Source: Pontiellaceae bacterium B12219
GTDB taxonomy: Bacteria > Verrucomicrobiota > Kiritimatiellia > Kiritimatiellales > Pontiellaceae
Assembly: GCA_029432795.1 (NCBI GenBank)
Contig: JARNMJ010000008.1
Location: 1-64,000 of the forward strand
Length of the DNA stretch: 64,000 bases
Reading direction: 5' to 3'
The notes below the pieces were generated by a model. The model was not told the origin of the DNA. It worked only from the letters and a program-made list of their open reading frames with translations, and did not search any database. Made by a program: the position numbers and the translations under genes. Below, piece after piece: positions 34,839-43,657 of the stretch (position 1 is its first letter; each line of letters begins with the position of its first letter).

Positions 34839-36050
34839 GTGAACGAAATGGGTGGGGCTAAAAAACTGTTGCTGGGCATTCAGCACGTATTTGCAATGTT
34901 TGGTGCGACGGTTCTGATGCCGACGTTGACGGGGATGGATCCGAGTGTGGCCTTGCTGGCTGCGGGTATCGGAACCTTTATTTTTCATGGTGTAACGGGC
35001 GGAATGGTTCCTGTTTTTCTGGGGTCGAGTTTTGCATTCATCGGTGCCATTAAAATGGTGGCCGGAGAAGATGGGGCCGGATTGCCGCAGGCACTGGGGG
35101 GTGTGATTTGTGCCGGACTGGTCTATCTGATCATGTCGCTGATTGTGAAACTGGGCGGTGTGAAGATTATGAAACGGCTGTTTCCTGCTGTGGTGACCGG
35201 GCCGGTGATTATGGTGATCGGACTTTCGCTTGCGCCGATCGGCGTGAACATGGCTTCGTCGGATTGGCTGCTTTCGTCGGTGGCGATCCTGACCATTATT
35301 GCGGTGTCCTGTTTTATGAAAGGCTTCTTTAAGCTGGTGCCGATTCTAATCGGTATTTTTGCGGGATATGCTGTGGCGGCGGCGATGGGGAAAGTGGATT
35401 ACAGTGCGATGCAGAACACCGGCGGTTTATTTATCGGTGCGGACAATTTCACATTTCCGAAGTTTGAGTGGGCGGCGATTCTGGCGATTATGCCGATTGC
35501 AATTGTTTCGGTGATGGAGCACATCGGGGATATCACCACCAACGGCGCGGTGGTTGGAAAAGATTTCTTTGAAAAGCCCGGTCTGCACCGCACACTGTTG
35601 GGCGATGGACTTGCGACGATGTTTTCCGGGTTGATCGGCGGTCCGCCGAACACAACCTATTCTGAAAATACGGGGGTGTTGGCGGTAACTAAAAATTACA
35701 GCCCGTCGGTCATCCGTATTGCTGCAGTGTTTGCAATTATTCTGGGTATTTTCAGTCCGGTCGGCGCATTTCTGCGTACGATACCGGTGGCGGTTATGGG
35801 CGGGGTGAGTTTCATCCTGTTCGGTATGATTGCTTCTGTGGGGATTCGTACGATTGCCAACGCAGAGCTCAACTTTAACCACAGCCGCAATCTGATGATT
35901 GTGGCGCTGATTCTGGTATGCGGTTTGGGCGGGGTTAAAATTTCGATCGGTGCCGTTGCGATCGAAGGCATCGGACTGGCGGCTTTGGTCGGCATGCTGG
36001 CAAATCTTGTGTTGCACATATTAATTCCGGATGATCCGGATAACGATTAA
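34839..36050 (+). CDS. uraA: Uracil permease (NCS2 family)
   Basis: 403 residues, about 12-14 membrane segments. GTG start with AGGGGG five bases upstream. NCS2 signs are 'GIQHVFAMFGATVLMPTLTG' at the start (QH motif), 'SVMEHIGDITTNGAVVGKDF' with the conserved His and Glu, and 'GLIGGPPNTTYSENTGVLAVTK'. It imports uracil with protons. It is 16 bp ahead of upp, so the pair forms a uracil salvage operon. Confidence 0.95.
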   Translation: MNEMGGAKKLLLGIQHVFAMFGATVLMPTLTGMDPSVALLAAGIGTFIFHGVTGGMVPVFLGSSFAFIGAIKMVAGEDGAGLPQALGGVICAGLVYLIMSLIVKLGGVKIMKRLFPAVVTGPVIMVIGLSLAPIGVNMASSDWLLSSVAILTIIAVSCFMKGFFKLVPILIGIFAGYAVAAAMGKVDYSAMQNTGGLFIGADNFTFPKFEWAAILAIMPIAIVSVMEHIGDITTNGAVVGKDFFEKPGLHRTLLGDGLATMFSGLIGGPPNTTYSENTGVLAVTKNYSPSVIRIAAVFAIILGIFSPVGAFLRTIPVAVMGGVSFILFGMIASVGIRTIANAELNFNHSRNLMIVALILVCGLGGVKISIGAVAIEGIGLAALVGMLANLVLHILIPDDPDND

Positions 36051-36066
36051 TTGAGAGGCTTTTAGT

Positions 36067-36705
36067 ATGAAACGTTTTCCAACTTTGACCGTATCAAACC
36101 ATCCTTTGATCCAGCATAAGCTGACGTATATCCGCGATAAGAATACCCCGAAAAAAGTATTCAAGGAATTGGTGGATGAAGTCGGAACATTGCTGGCGTA
36201 TGAGATTACAAAAAACCTGCCGGTGAGTGCCGTGCAGGTGGAAACCCCTTTGCAGACGACGACCTGCCATGTGATTGCCGGAAAAAATGTGGTGCTGGTT
36301 CCTTTACTGCGCGCCGGACTGGGTATGGTGGACGGGGTGCTGAATCTGATTCCAAATTGCGCCATCAGTCATGTGGGACTTTATCGCGATCATGAAACGC
36401 ATCAGCCGGTGACCTATTATTTTAAGCCCATGCCGGAGCCGACGGAACGCATGTTTATTATGGTGGATCCGATGCTGGCCACCGGCGGTTCGGCAATTGC
36501 TTCGGCAAATCTGCTGAAAGAGAACGGTGCAGAAAATATTAAGTTTATGTGTCTGGTTGCCGCTCCGGAAGGGGTGGAAGCTTTCCAGCATGCACATCCG
36601 GATATTGAAATTTTTGCGGCGGCATTGGATGACGGGCTGACGGAGGATGCGTATATCCTGCCGGGGCTCGGCGATGCCGGTGACCGTCTTTTCGGAACGA
36701 AATAA
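36067..36705 (+). CDS. upp: Uracil phosphoribosyltransferase
   Basis: 212 residues. It turns uracil and PRPP into UMP. '[20 protein letters not shown]' opens the protein, the PRPP loop is [19 protein letters not shown], and the uracil-binding end is '[17 protein letters not shown]'. Co-transcribed with uraA and followed by a strong terminator. Confidence 0.97.
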   Translation: MKRFPTLTVSNHPLIQHKLTYIRDKNTPKKVFKELVDEVGTLLAYEITKNLPVSAVQVETPLQTTTCHVIAGKNVVLVPLLRAGLGMVDGVLNLIPNCAISHVGLYRDHETHQPVTYYFKPMPEPTERMFIMVDPMLATGGSAIASANLLKENGAENIKFMCLVAAPEGVEAFQHAHPDIEIFAAALDDGLTEDAYILPGLGDAGDRLFGTK

Positions 36706-36723
36706 GACTGTTGTTCGGAAAAT

Positions 36724-36763
36724 AAAAAACGCGGCCGTTTGAATAAACGGGCCGCGTTTTTTT
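36724..36763 (+). terminator. upp terminator (bidirectional with glnS)
   Basis: AAAACGCGGCCGTTT / AAACGGGCCGCGTTTT stem with one bulged G, six A before and seven T after. It can serve the opposing glnS too. Confidence 0.88.
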
Positions 36764-36788
36764 ATGTATGCTTTGTCTGCCTGCCGGT

Positions 36789-38447
36789 TTACTGAACCTT
36801 TCGCGGAGCGCGGAGGGTGAGTGTGCGGTTGAAGACGGGTTTTTCCGCCGTATGCTCTTTGTCTGCACAAAAGTAGCCGACGCGTTCGAACTGATAGCGT
36901 GTGCCGGGTTCGGTGCTGGCGAGGCCGGGTTCGATTTTTGCGGTGATGACTTCAAGTGAATTCGGGTTGATGAAGTCCTTGAAATCCTTCTCCTTGTCGC
37001 CCAGCGGATTTTCGACCGTGTAGAGGCGGTCGTAGAGGCGGACTTCGGCATCGACCGCATGTTTGGCCGAGACCCAGTGAATGGTACTTCTGACCTTGCG
37101 GCCATCGGGGGCATTGCCGCCTTTGGTTTCCGGGTCGTAGGTGCAGGACAGGGAAATCACATTGCCGTCGGCATCCTTCTCGACGGAATTGCAGGTGACG
37201 AGATAGGCGCCGCGAATGCGCACTTCGCGGCCAATGGTGAAGCCTTTGAATTTGTTCGGGGCGTCGTCCATGTAGTCCGTGCGCTCGATCCAAAGTTCGC
37301 GGCTGAATGGAACGGTGCGTTTGCCTTCTTCTTCCTTCTGCGGGTGGTTGGCCACTTCAAATTCTTCTTCGAGATCTTCGGGGTAATTTTCGATGATGAC
37401 CTTAATCGGATCAACGACGGCCATGGCGCGCAGTGAGTTTTCGTTCAGATCGTCGCGGATAATGCTTTCGAACTGTTCGATTTCGGTGATGCCCTCAAAT
37501 TTAGTGCAGCCGACAATGGCGCAGAGTTTTTTGATGGCGTTGGCGGTGAAGCCGCGGCGGCGCATTCCGCAGAGGGTCGGCATGCGGGGATCGTCCCAAC
37601 CGGAGACGAGCCCTTCGTTGACGAGCTGCAGGAGACGGCGTTTGCTGAGAACAACGTAGGTGAGGTTCAGCTTGGAGAATTCGTACTGCTGGGACTGGAA
37701 GATTTCGAGTTCTGCGAGAATCCAGTCGTAGAGCGGGCGGTGCACCGCAAATTCGAGGGTGCACATGGAGTGGGTGACGCCCTCGATGGAGTCTTCGATG
37801 CAGTGGGCAAAGTCGTACATCGGATAGATGCACCATTTATCGCCCGTGTTGTGGTGGTGGGCGCGTTTAATGCGGTAGATTGCCGGGTCGCGCAGGTGAA
37901 GGTTGGGGGAGGTCATATCGATCCGGGCGCGCAAAACATAGCTTCCATCGGGAAAGTCGCCGTTTTTCATCTGTTCAAACAGGGCCAGGTTTTCCTCAAT
38001 CGAACGCTCGCGGCCGGGCGGTTCTTTACCGGGTTCGGTGGGAACGCCGCGATAGTCTTTGAATTCTTCCGAGGAAAGGTCGCAGACGTAGGCTTTGCCC
38101 TTTTTGATCAGGCGGACGGCGTACTCGTACATGGTGTCAAAATAGTTGGAGGCCCAGAACAGGTTTTCGCCCCAGTCGAAACCGAGCCATTTGATATCTT
38201 CCTGAATGGCTTTTACATATTCTTCGTCTTCGGCTTCGGGATTGGTGTCGTCGAAGCGCAGGTGGCATTTTCCGTTGTATTTCTGGGCGGTGCCGAAATC
38301 GAGCGTGATGGCTTTGGCATGGCCGATGTGCAGGTAACCGTTGGGCTCGGGCGGAAAGCGGGTGACGATTTCTGTGCGCTTTCCGGATGCCAGATCGGCA
38401 TCGATGATGTCGTGAATAAAATTAGTGGTCTTGATTGTTTCGCTCAT
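36789..38447 (-). CDS. glnS: Glutaminyl-tRNA synthetase
   Basis: 552 residues, class I synthetase. '[17 protein letters not shown]' is the HIGH region and '[11 protein letters not shown]' the KMSKS-like loop. '[21 protein letters not shown]' and '[22 protein letters not shown]' are GlnRS blocks; the C-terminal beta-barrel anticodon domain is complete. Having GlnRS means the cell can charge tRNA-Gln directly; whether GatCAB also exists cannot be seen here. The start is at 38447: the open frame extends 29 codons upstream but through a palindrome and heptads, with no support. The leader carries an AATTACG heptad array. Confidence 0.96.
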   Translation of the reverse strand: MSETIKTTNFIHDIIDADLASGKRTEIVTRFPPEPNGYLHIGHAKAITLDFGTAQKYNGKCHLRFDDTNPEAEDEEYVKAIQEDIKWLGFDWGENLFWASNYFDTMYEYAVRLIKKGKAYVCDLSSEEFKDYRGVPTEPGKEPPGRERSIEENLALFEQMKNGDFPDGSYVLRARIDMTSPNLHLRDPAIYRIKRAHHHNTGDKWCIYPMYDFAHCIEDSIEGVTHSMCTLEFAVHRPLYDWILAELEIFQSQQYEFSKLNLTYVVLSKRRLLQLVNEGLVSGWDDPRMPTLCGMRRRGFTANAIKKLCAIVGCTKFEGITEIEQFESIIRDDLNENSLRAMAVVDPIKVIIENYPEDLEEEFEVANHPQKEEEGKRTVPFSRELWIERTDYMDDAPNKFKGFTIGREVRIRGAYLVTCNSVEKDADGNVISLSCTYDPETKGGNAPDGRKVRSTIHWVSAKHAVDAEVRLYDRLYTVENPLGDKEKDFKDFINPNSLEVITAKIEPGLASTEPGTRYQFERVGYFCADKEHTAEKPVFNRTLTLRAPRKVQ

Positions 38448-38457
38448 GGGAGTTGTC

Positions 38458-38478
38458 CGTAATTCATAATGCGTAATT
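38458..38478 (-). repeat. CGTAATN heptad array in the glnS leader
   Basis: Units CGTAATT, CATAATG, CGTAATT in exact phase, ending 10 bp before the glnS start; same layout and orientation as before topB. Confidence 0.7.
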
Positions 38479-38479
38479 T

Positions 38480-38494
38480 TTCCAACCATTGGAA
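38480..38494. repeat. TTCCA-N5-TGGAA palindrome (core ACCAT)
   Basis: Exact copy abutting the glnS heptad array. Confidence 0.75.
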
Positions 38495-38539
38495 AAACCG
38501 CGCCTTTTATCCCTGATTCATGCAGGGGAGGCAATCCAT

Positions 38540-38571
38540 AAAAAAAGCCGGTCTGTTTTCGCGGACCGGCT
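38540..38571 (-). terminator. Terminator of the exported redox genes
   Basis: On the minus strand: AGCCGGTC, loop, GACCGGCT, then seven T. Confidence 0.87.
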
Positions 38572-38575
38572 CATT

Positions 38576-38590
38576 TTCCAGGGAGTGGAA
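38576..38590. repeat. TTCCA-N5-TGGAA palindrome (core GGGAG)
   Basis: Exact copy between the stop of the redoxin gene and its terminator. Confidence 0.7.
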
Positions 38591-38592
38591 TT

Positions 38593-39174
38593 TTATCGGA
38601 ATTTAATGCTGCAACCGACGGCTTTTGTTTCCTGGGGGTTGATATCTTTGCCGGCCAGAAGAGCTTCGAGTGCATCGGCCAGCCATACGTCGTCGGTCGG
38701 GGAGGTTCCGCCATCGCCGACCGCGCCTTTGTAGACGAGTTTGTTGTCGGCATCAAACAGGAAAACATCGGGTGTTTTGGTTGCGCCGAAATGGCGGGCC
38801 ACTTCGGATGTGGAATCCTGCAGGTACGGGAATTGATAGCCTTCTTTCTGGGCCATTTTTTTCATGTTCTCAAGTGTGTCGCCTTTGGCTGCGGGATCGT
38901 TGGAGTTGATGAATACCACTTTGACGCCTTTTTTCATGTAGGTATTCCCGAGTTCCACCATGGTGCTTTGCCAGGCTTGGACAAAGGGGCATTTGTTGCA
39001 GGTGAAAATGATTAAGGTTCCTTTTTCACCTTTCAGTTCTGCGAGGGTGAGAGAGGCGTTATCGACACTGGTCATTTTTACATGGGTGTCGATCATTTCA
39101 TCGCCGATTTTAAGGCCGGCGGTTGCGCTGAGAGCAGTGAGGCTCAATGCGGTTATCAGGGTATAGAATTTCAT
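38593..39174 (-). CDS. Exported thioredoxin-fold redoxin
   Basis: 193 residues with a signal peptide (MKFYTLITALSLTALSATA). A peroxiredoxin/thioredoxin-like fold follows: 'LIIFTCNKCPFVQAWQSTM' with two Cys at the active site, 'KVVFINSNDP' and 'HFGATKTPDVFLFDADNKLV' with the cis-Pro. The CNKCPF motif is that of the AhpC/TSA-like 'HCPFV' family of periplasmic proteins. The reaction is probably thiol-disulfide or peroxide chemistry; the partner is unknown. It lies 4 bp after the TlpA-like gene, so they share an operon with a terminator at 38540. Confidence 0.82.
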   Translation of the reverse strand: MKFYTLITALSLTALSATAGLKIGDEMIDTHVKMTSVDNASLTLAELKGEKGTLIIFTCNKCPFVQAWQSTMVELGNTYMKKGVKVVFINSNDPAAKGDTLENMKKMAQKEGYQFPYLQDSTSEVARHFGATKTPDVFLFDADNKLVYKGAVGDGGTSPTDDVWLADALEALLAGKDINPQETKAVGCSIKFR

Positions 39175-39178
39175 AACA

Positions 39179-39682
39179 TTACTCCTTATTTGTGGGGTTC
39201 AGTTTTTCGATGAGTTCGGTGTACTCTTCCAACGTTCGTTTCCCTTCCCACTCACTTACGCATTTTCCACCTTTGAAAATGAACGTGGAGGGAAGGGTGC
39301 CGTTCCAGTTCGGGGAGAGGCTTTCAATAAATTTCTGACTGAGCTCGGTGGAGATCAGACTGCCGACGGGACTTTTATATTTCTCCAGAAATTCTTCAAC
39401 CGATTTTTTTTCAGCGGGGTTGTCGGCGGAAATCAAAATGAATTTCACGGACGGGAAGGTATTTATGACCTGGACGAGTTCCGGAAACTCTTCGCGGCAG
39501 GGATCGCACCACGTGGCCCAGACGTGCACGAGCGTTAACGGTGCAGTGGATTTCCCGATCTGCTGTTGAATTTCATCCGGCGTTGCGGGGGTTGCTGTCG
39601 GCGCTGCGCCCGACGTTCCGACCAGAGAAAAGACGGCAATGAGTATTCCAAGGGTTGGAAAATAGGCTGATTTTAATTTCAT
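39179..39682 (-). CDS. TlpA/ResA-like exported thioredoxin
   Basis: 167 residues, start at the ATG after CAGGAAAA. The signal peptide is 'YFPTLGILIAVFSLVGTSGA'. The thioredoxin fold has the active site ATWCDPCREEFPEL and the cis-Pro segment 'LPSTFIFKGGKC'. TlpA/ResA proteins reduce periplasmic Cys, for example in apocytochrome c maturation or Cu delivery to oxidase, which would fit the c-type cytochromes at 45-55 kb, though the link is inference. Operon with the redoxin. A palindrome copy lies in the signal-peptide coding region at 39646. Confidence 0.85.
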   Translation of the reverse strand: MKLKSAYFPTLGILIAVFSLVGTSGAAPTATPATPDEIQQQIGKSTAPLTLVHVWATWCDPCREEFPELVQVINTFPSVKFILISADNPAEKKSVEEFLEKYKSPVGSLISTELSQKFIESLSPNWNGTLPSTFIFKGGKCVSEWEGKRTLEEYTELIEKLNPTNKE

Positions 39683-39767
39683 AGTATGGTTTTCCTGCTC
39701 TCGCTTGACAGAGGGAAGTCTATCCGTCTTCATTCGGCTTACAATTTATAATAACGGAAAAGACACC

Positions 39768-40541
39768 ATGAAAATTGCAACGTTCAATGCTAATTCAATT
39801 CGTTCGCGCCTGCCGATTCTTCTCCAATGGCTGGAAGATCGCGAGCCGGATATTCTGGGGATTCAGGAAACCAAGGCGCAGGATGAGGATTTTCCGCGGG
39901 AGGCGATTGAGGCGGCGGGGTATCATGTGGTTTTTAAAGGGGAGAAGTCCTACAACGGCGTGGCATTGATCTGCAAAAGCGAGCCGACGGAAGTGAAGTT
40001 CGGGTTTGATGACGGTGGCCCGGCGGATGAAACGCGCCTGGTTCGGGCGATGGTGGACGGGGTTGCCGTGGTGAATACGTATGTTCCGCAGGGCCGGGCG
40101 ATTGATCATGTGATGTATAAATACAAGCTGGGCTGGTATGCCCGGTTGAAACGACTTTTTGAAGCGGAATATGCTGCCGACCAGCCGCTGGCCTGGATTG
40201 GCGATATGAATATTGCCGTCGAACCGATTGATGTGAACAACCCGGCGGGAAAGAAGAATGATCCGTGTTATCACATCGATGCCCACAATGCATTTCTGGA
40301 TGTCTGCTCCTTCGGCTTTTCCGATCTGCTCCGCAAGCATCATCCGGAAGACGAGGTGTACTCGTTCTTTGATTACCGGGTAAAAAATGCGATTGAGAAA
40401 AACCTCGGATGGCGCATCGATTATGTGCTGACCACCGACCCGCTAACGCAGCAATGCATTTCGTGTGATGTGGATCTGGAGCCGCGCAAAAGGGAAAAAC
40501 CGTCGGACCACACGTTTGTGGTGGCGGAGTTCAGGGCGTGA
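39768..40541 (+). CDS. xth: Exodeoxyribonuclease III
   Basis: 257 residues of the endonuclease/exonuclease/phosphatase fold. 'MKIATFNANSIRSRLP' carries the first metal Asn, 'DILGIQETKAQDEDFP' the catalytic Glu, 'WIGDMNIAVEPIDV' the Asp/Asn pair, and 'KPSDHTFVVAEF' the final Asp-His. It acts as AP endonuclease and 3'-5' exonuclease in base-excision repair. The stop codon falls inside the first CGTGAGG unit of a heptad array. It is divergent from the thioredoxin gene. Confidence 0.95.
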   Translation: MKIATFNANSIRSRLPILLQWLEDREPDILGIQETKAQDEDFPREAIEAAGYHVVFKGEKSYNGVALICKSEPTEVKFGFDDGGPADETRLVRAMVDGVAVVNTYVPQGRAIDHVMYKYKLGWYARLKRLFEAEYAADQPLAWIGDMNIAVEPIDVNNPAGKKNDPCYHIDAHNAFLDVCSFGFSDLLRKHHPEDEVYSFFDYRVKNAIEKNLGWRIDYVLTTDPLTQQCISCDVDLEPRKREKPSDHTFVVAEFRA

Positions 40542-40624
40542 GGCGTGACGAATGAATCGTGACTAATACTTGTGCTTCCTGTTGACGGAACTTCCTGGGG
40601 GTTAAAATTTCACGTTTCACGTTA
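40537..40624. repeat. CGTGANN heptad inverted arms between convergent xth and TraB/GumN genes
   Basis: Left arm 40537-40564: CGTGAGG, CGTGACG, AATGAAT, CGTGACT in exact phase. Right arm 40611-40624: CACGTTT, CACGTTA. The TGA of xth lies in the first unit and the TAA of the opposing gene in the last. Same design as 27627-27737. Confidence 0.75.
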
Positions 40625-41497
40625 TAGCTGCTCGACGGAAAATCCCTTTTTCTTGAGCAGGTTGATTACGCCTTCGTCGCCCGGCAGGTGTCCGGCTCCG
40701 ACAACAACCATATAGACCTGATCGTCTTTGATCATTTTCCCGAGTTGTTTCACCCAGTTTCTGTTGCGGGCGGTGATAAATTTTTCGTAGAGCTCCGGGT
40801 AGCCCGCAAAGCTTTCCGCCATTAATTTTCCGAGAGTTTCCAGATCGCCGTTTTCCCATGCTGTCAGCAGTTCTTCAATTTCACTGCCGAGAAGGTCGAG
40901 ATCTTTCAGGGCCCGGTTAACGAAATCATCAGGATTCTGGCGGGCAAGGGAATCGAACAGGCCGATCTGGAAATCAATGGTTTCCAATCCCTGGACCGGT
41001 TTGTTGTCGCGCACCGCTTTTTCAAAGAAATAGGTGTCGAGCCCGTGTTTTGTATTCAGCCCGAGTTGCTGCATTTTAACCAGCGTAAGTGTCATGGTGG
41101 CAAACCAGGGCTTGAATTGCTGAATAACGCCCATGGGAAGACCGGCATTGCTACAGGCGGCTTCGAGCGATTGATAGGTGGCCGGACTGAGAGCCGATTG
41201 TAAAGAATCCGGCGGGGTGAGCATTCCCTTTTTGAGAATGAGCTGCTGGGTTTGCGGGGAGGTCATTTGCGCCATATCGACCTCCAGCACGAGGGCTGTT
41301 GCGTTGGAATACGCATTTTCAATGGCGGGTGCGAGCGGATAATTATCCGCTTTCAGCACATGGGATGAGCCTTGAATGTATAGCGTGTTTTCTCCTGAGC
41401 TGACCGTCCAGAGTGTGCTCTTCCCCTGTGTGATGGGAACTAAGGCTGCGATGGTAATAAGGGTGAGGGTTTTCAGGGCTGTTCGTTTATTCATCAT
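40622..41497 (-). CDS. TraB/GumN-family exported protein
   Basis: 291 residues. Start at 41497 (TGGAGAAG eight bases upstream), followed by a hydrophobic export signal (TLTLITIAALVPITQG). TraB/GumN family signs are 'LYIQGSSHVLKADNYPL' with the GxxH motif near the start, a central 'GLDTYFFEKAVRDNKPVQGLE' block, and a closing 'VVVGAGHLPGDEGVINLLKK' with the second GxH. The paired His motifs suggest a metalloprotease-like (Tiki-type) fold; no bacterial substrate is established. Confidence 0.85.
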   Translation of the reverse strand: MMNKRTALKTLTLITIAALVPITQGKSTLWTVSSGENTLYIQGSSHVLKADNYPLAPAIENAYSNATALVLEVDMAQMTSPQTQQLILKKGMLTPPDSLQSALSPATYQSLEAACSNAGLPMGVIQQFKPWFATMTLTLVKMQQLGLNTKHGLDTYFFEKAVRDNKPVQGLETIDFQIGLFDSLARQNPDDFVNRALKDLDLLGSEIEELLTAWENGDLETLGKLMAESFAGYPELYEKFITARNRNWVKQLGKMIKDDQVYMVVVGAGHLPGDEGVINLLKKKGFSVEQL

Positions 41498-41594
41498 ATC
41501 GGCTTCTCCAATTACAAAACCATACACGTTATTGAATACTGACAAAGGAATATTGAAATGCTTGAAGGGCTTTTCAAGCTCTCAAATATTGTAC

Positions 41595-41622
41595 TTGTGC
41601 AACTTTGTCATCTTTCTATAAT
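41595..41622 (+). promoter_or_regulatory. Promoter of the first mscS gene
   Basis: Perfect TATAAT (41617-41622) with a weak -35 TTGTGC 16 bp upstream, about 57 bp before the ATG. Confidence 0.5.
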
Positions 41623-41678
41623 CAACGCCTATACCGAAACAGTACTATTTACAGTATAAAATTAGCCGGGAGGGCAAA

Positions 41679-42533
41679 ATGGATACAAATGCAGTTGTTA
41701 TTGCAGGCAGTGAAGAGATCACTCCGATTCTGGATAAGGTCCAGGATATTGTGGTCGTGTTTGGCGTGAAGATTGTGGCAGCACTACTCGTTCTGATTAT
41801 CGGGTTATGGCTTGCCAAGCTCATCACAGGAGGAGTTGCTAAACTGATGGCGAAGCGGGGGGTCGATGTTACTCTCGCCAAGTTTTGCTGCAGTCTTGTA
41901 TCAGTCGGTTTGAAAGCATTCGTATTTATTGCCGCTCTTGAAAAGCTGGAAGTAAAGACGGCCTCGTTTATTGCTATTCTGGGTGCGGCCGGTTTGGCAA
42001 TCGGTTTGGCGTTGCAGGGATCTTTGGCGAACTTTGCGGCCGGTGTTTTGATGCTGATCTTCAAGCCCTTCAAAGTGGGCGACTTCATCGATGCCGGGGG
42101 TACAGCCGGTTCTGTGCTGGAAATCGGCATCTTCACCACCATTCTGAAATCGCCGGACAATAAGAAAATCATTGTTCCGAACGCGCAGGTAACCGGAGGT
42201 GCAATTACCAATGTGAATACATTCGGAACTCGCAGACTCGATCTGGTTGCGGGCATTGGTTATGGCGATGATATTGATAAGGCCAGACAGGTTCTGAATG
42301 ATATCATTGCATCTGATGAACGGATTCTGAAAGATCCGGCACCGACAGTTGCTGTGGTTGAACTGGCCGACAGCAGCGTAAACTTCGTGGTGCGCCCATG
42401 GTGTAATTCGGCGGATTATTGGGGCCTGCATTTCGACCTCACGGAAGCCATCAAGAAAAAATTCGACGAAGCTGGAATTTCAATTCCGTTCCCGCAGCGC
42501 GATGTGCACGTCTACGAACACAAAAACGACTGA
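41679..42533 (+). CDS. mscS: MscS-type mechanosensitive channel (copy 1)
   Basis: 284 residues with three membrane helices. The pore-lining helix is 'ILGAAGLAIGLALQGSLANFAAGVLMLIFKPF', with the Gly/Ala packing of MscS TM3, then the beta domain ('KKIIVPNAQVTGGAITN', 'RRLDLVAGIGYGDDIDKAR'). It opens at high membrane tension to release solutes on hypo-osmotic shock. Length and layout are those of E. coli-type MscS. Strong TATAAT upstream and GGGAGGG ribosome site; it ends in its own terminator before the second copy. Confidence 0.95.
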   Translation: MDTNAVVIAGSEEITPILDKVQDIVVVFGVKIVAALLVLIIGLWLAKLITGGVAKLMAKRGVDVTLAKFCCSLVSVGLKAFVFIAALEKLEVKTASFIAILGAAGLAIGLALQGSLANFAAGVLMLIFKPFKVGDFIDAGGTAGSVLEIGIFTTILKSPDNKKIIVPNAQVTGGAITNVNTFGTRRLDLVAGIGYGDDIDKARQVLNDIIASDERILKDPAPTVAVVELADSSVNFVVRPWCNSADYWGLHFDLTEAIKKKFDEAGISIPFPQRDVHVYEHKND

Positions 42534-42535
42534 TT

Positions 42536-42550
42536 TTCCAAACCTTGGAA
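42536..42550. repeat. TTCCA-N5-TGGAA palindrome (core AACCT)
   Basis: Exact copy two bases after the stop of the first mscS gene. Confidence 0.75.
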
Positions 42551-42560
42551 AACCATGTGA

Positions 42561-42592
42561 AAAAAGCCGGGGCAGTTTTGCTCCGGCTTTTT
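42561..42592 (+). terminator. Terminator of the first mscS gene
   Basis: AGCCGGGGC, loop AGTTTT, GCTCCGGCT (one G-T pair), then five T. Confidence 0.87.
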
Positions 42593-42664
42593 CTATGTCC
42601 GGAACGTCTTGGTTGTTGCTAATTCTTTGGCTGCGAAATACAGTACTAAAATAGTAGCATTAAA

Positions 42665-42670
42665 TATAAT
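42665..42670 (+). promoter_or_regulatory. -10 box of the second mscS gene
   Basis: TATAAT 22 bp before the start; no good -35 at 16-18 bp. The preceding ACAGTACTA is also found before the first copy (41638-41646). Confidence 0.4.
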
Positions 42671-42691
42671 TCAAATCACAGGGAGGGAAAC

Positions 42692-43555
42692 ATGGAAACA
42701 AACGAAGTGGTCGAGACGGTTGAATCAGCAGTCCAAAGTTCGGGAGATATTTTGGAGACGGTTCAAACCATCGGGGTGGAGTGGGGGATGAAAATCATCG
42801 CCGCTGTGCTGGTGCTGGTGATTGGTATGTTTGTTGTGAAGCTCATCAAAAAGGGCATCGTTAAACTGATGGAGCGTTCCAAGGTTGATCATACCCTGAT
42901 TTCATTTGTCAGCAGTCTGATTCATGTGGGGTTGCAGGCGTTTGTTGTTATTGCTGCACTGGAAAAGCTGAACGTGAAAACGGCCTCTTTTATCGCGGTG
43001 CTCGGTGCGGCCGGTCTGGCCGTGGGATTGGCTTTGCAGGGCTCGCTTTCCAACTTTGCTTCCGGTGTGTTGATGATTATCTTCAAGCCGTTCAAAGTGG
43101 GCGATGTGGTGGATGCCGGCGGAGTGGTGGGAACCGTGAGAGATATCGGAATTTTTACGACTCATGTGGATACGCTGGATAACAAAAAAACCATTGTTCC
43201 GAATGCCAAACTGATGTCGGACAACATCACAAACTATTCTGCGAACAAAACCCGCCGTGTCGACCTGGCCGCCGGCATCAGTTACAGTTGTGACATCGAT
43301 AAGGCCCGTACCGCCATCCAGTCCGTACTGAAGGAGATACCCGGCATTCTTGATACGCCGGCTCCGACCATTAAAGTTTCCGAAATGGCCGACAGCAGTG
43401 TGAACTTTGCGGTACGCCCGTGGTGTGCGCCGGCCGACTATTGGGATGTCTATTTCGGTGTGACGGAAGGCATCAAAAAGAAATTCGATGCCGAAGGGAT
43501 CACCATTCCATTCCCGCAGCGCGATGTGCACATCTATGAGCACAAAGAGGGCTGA
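42692..43555 (+). CDS. mscS: MscS-type mechanosensitive channel (copy 2)
   Basis: 287 residues, close paralogue of the preceding gene. Shared blocks include 'AALEKL.VKTASFIA.LGAAGLA.GLALQGSL' in TM2-TM3, 'IFKPFKVGD', 'DSSVNF.VRPWC..ADYW' and the ending 'FPQRDVH.YEHK'. The N-terminal 25 residues are acidic and differ (NEVVETVESAVQSSGDIL). Upstream sequence is partly conserved, so the duplication probably included the promoter. It has its own terminator, so each copy can be regulated separately. Confidence 0.95.
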   Translation: METNEVVETVESAVQSSGDILETVQTIGVEWGMKIIAAVLVLVIGMFVVKLIKKGIVKLMERSKVDHTLISFVSSLIHVGLQAFVVIAALEKLNVKTASFIAVLGAAGLAVGLALQGSLSNFASGVLMIIFKPFKVGDVVDAGGVVGTVRDIGIFTTHVDTLDNKKTIVPNAKLMSDNITNYSANKTRRVDLAAGISYSCDIDKARTAIQSVLKEIPGILDTPAPTIKVSEMADSSVNFAVRPWCAPADYWDVYFGVTEGIKKKFDAEGITIPFPQRDVHIYEHKEG

Positions 43556-43574
43556 TTATTCAGGGATTGGAGAT

Positions 43575-43589
43575 TTCCAATCGTTGGAA
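43575..43589. repeat. TTCCA-N5-TGGAA palindrome (core ATCGT)
   Basis: Exact copy between the second mscS stop and its terminator, the same position as after the first copy. Confidence 0.75.
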
Positions 43590-43597
43590 ACTTGTTT

Positions 43598-43634
43598 CAA
43601 GCTGCCGCGCCGTTCAGACTGCGCGGCAGTTTTT
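43598..43634 (+). terminator. Terminator of the second mscS gene
   Basis: CTGCCGCGC, ten-base loop, GCGCGGCAG, then five T. Confidence 0.88.
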
Positions 43635-43657
43635 CAGTATATATTGGAGCGTATTGA

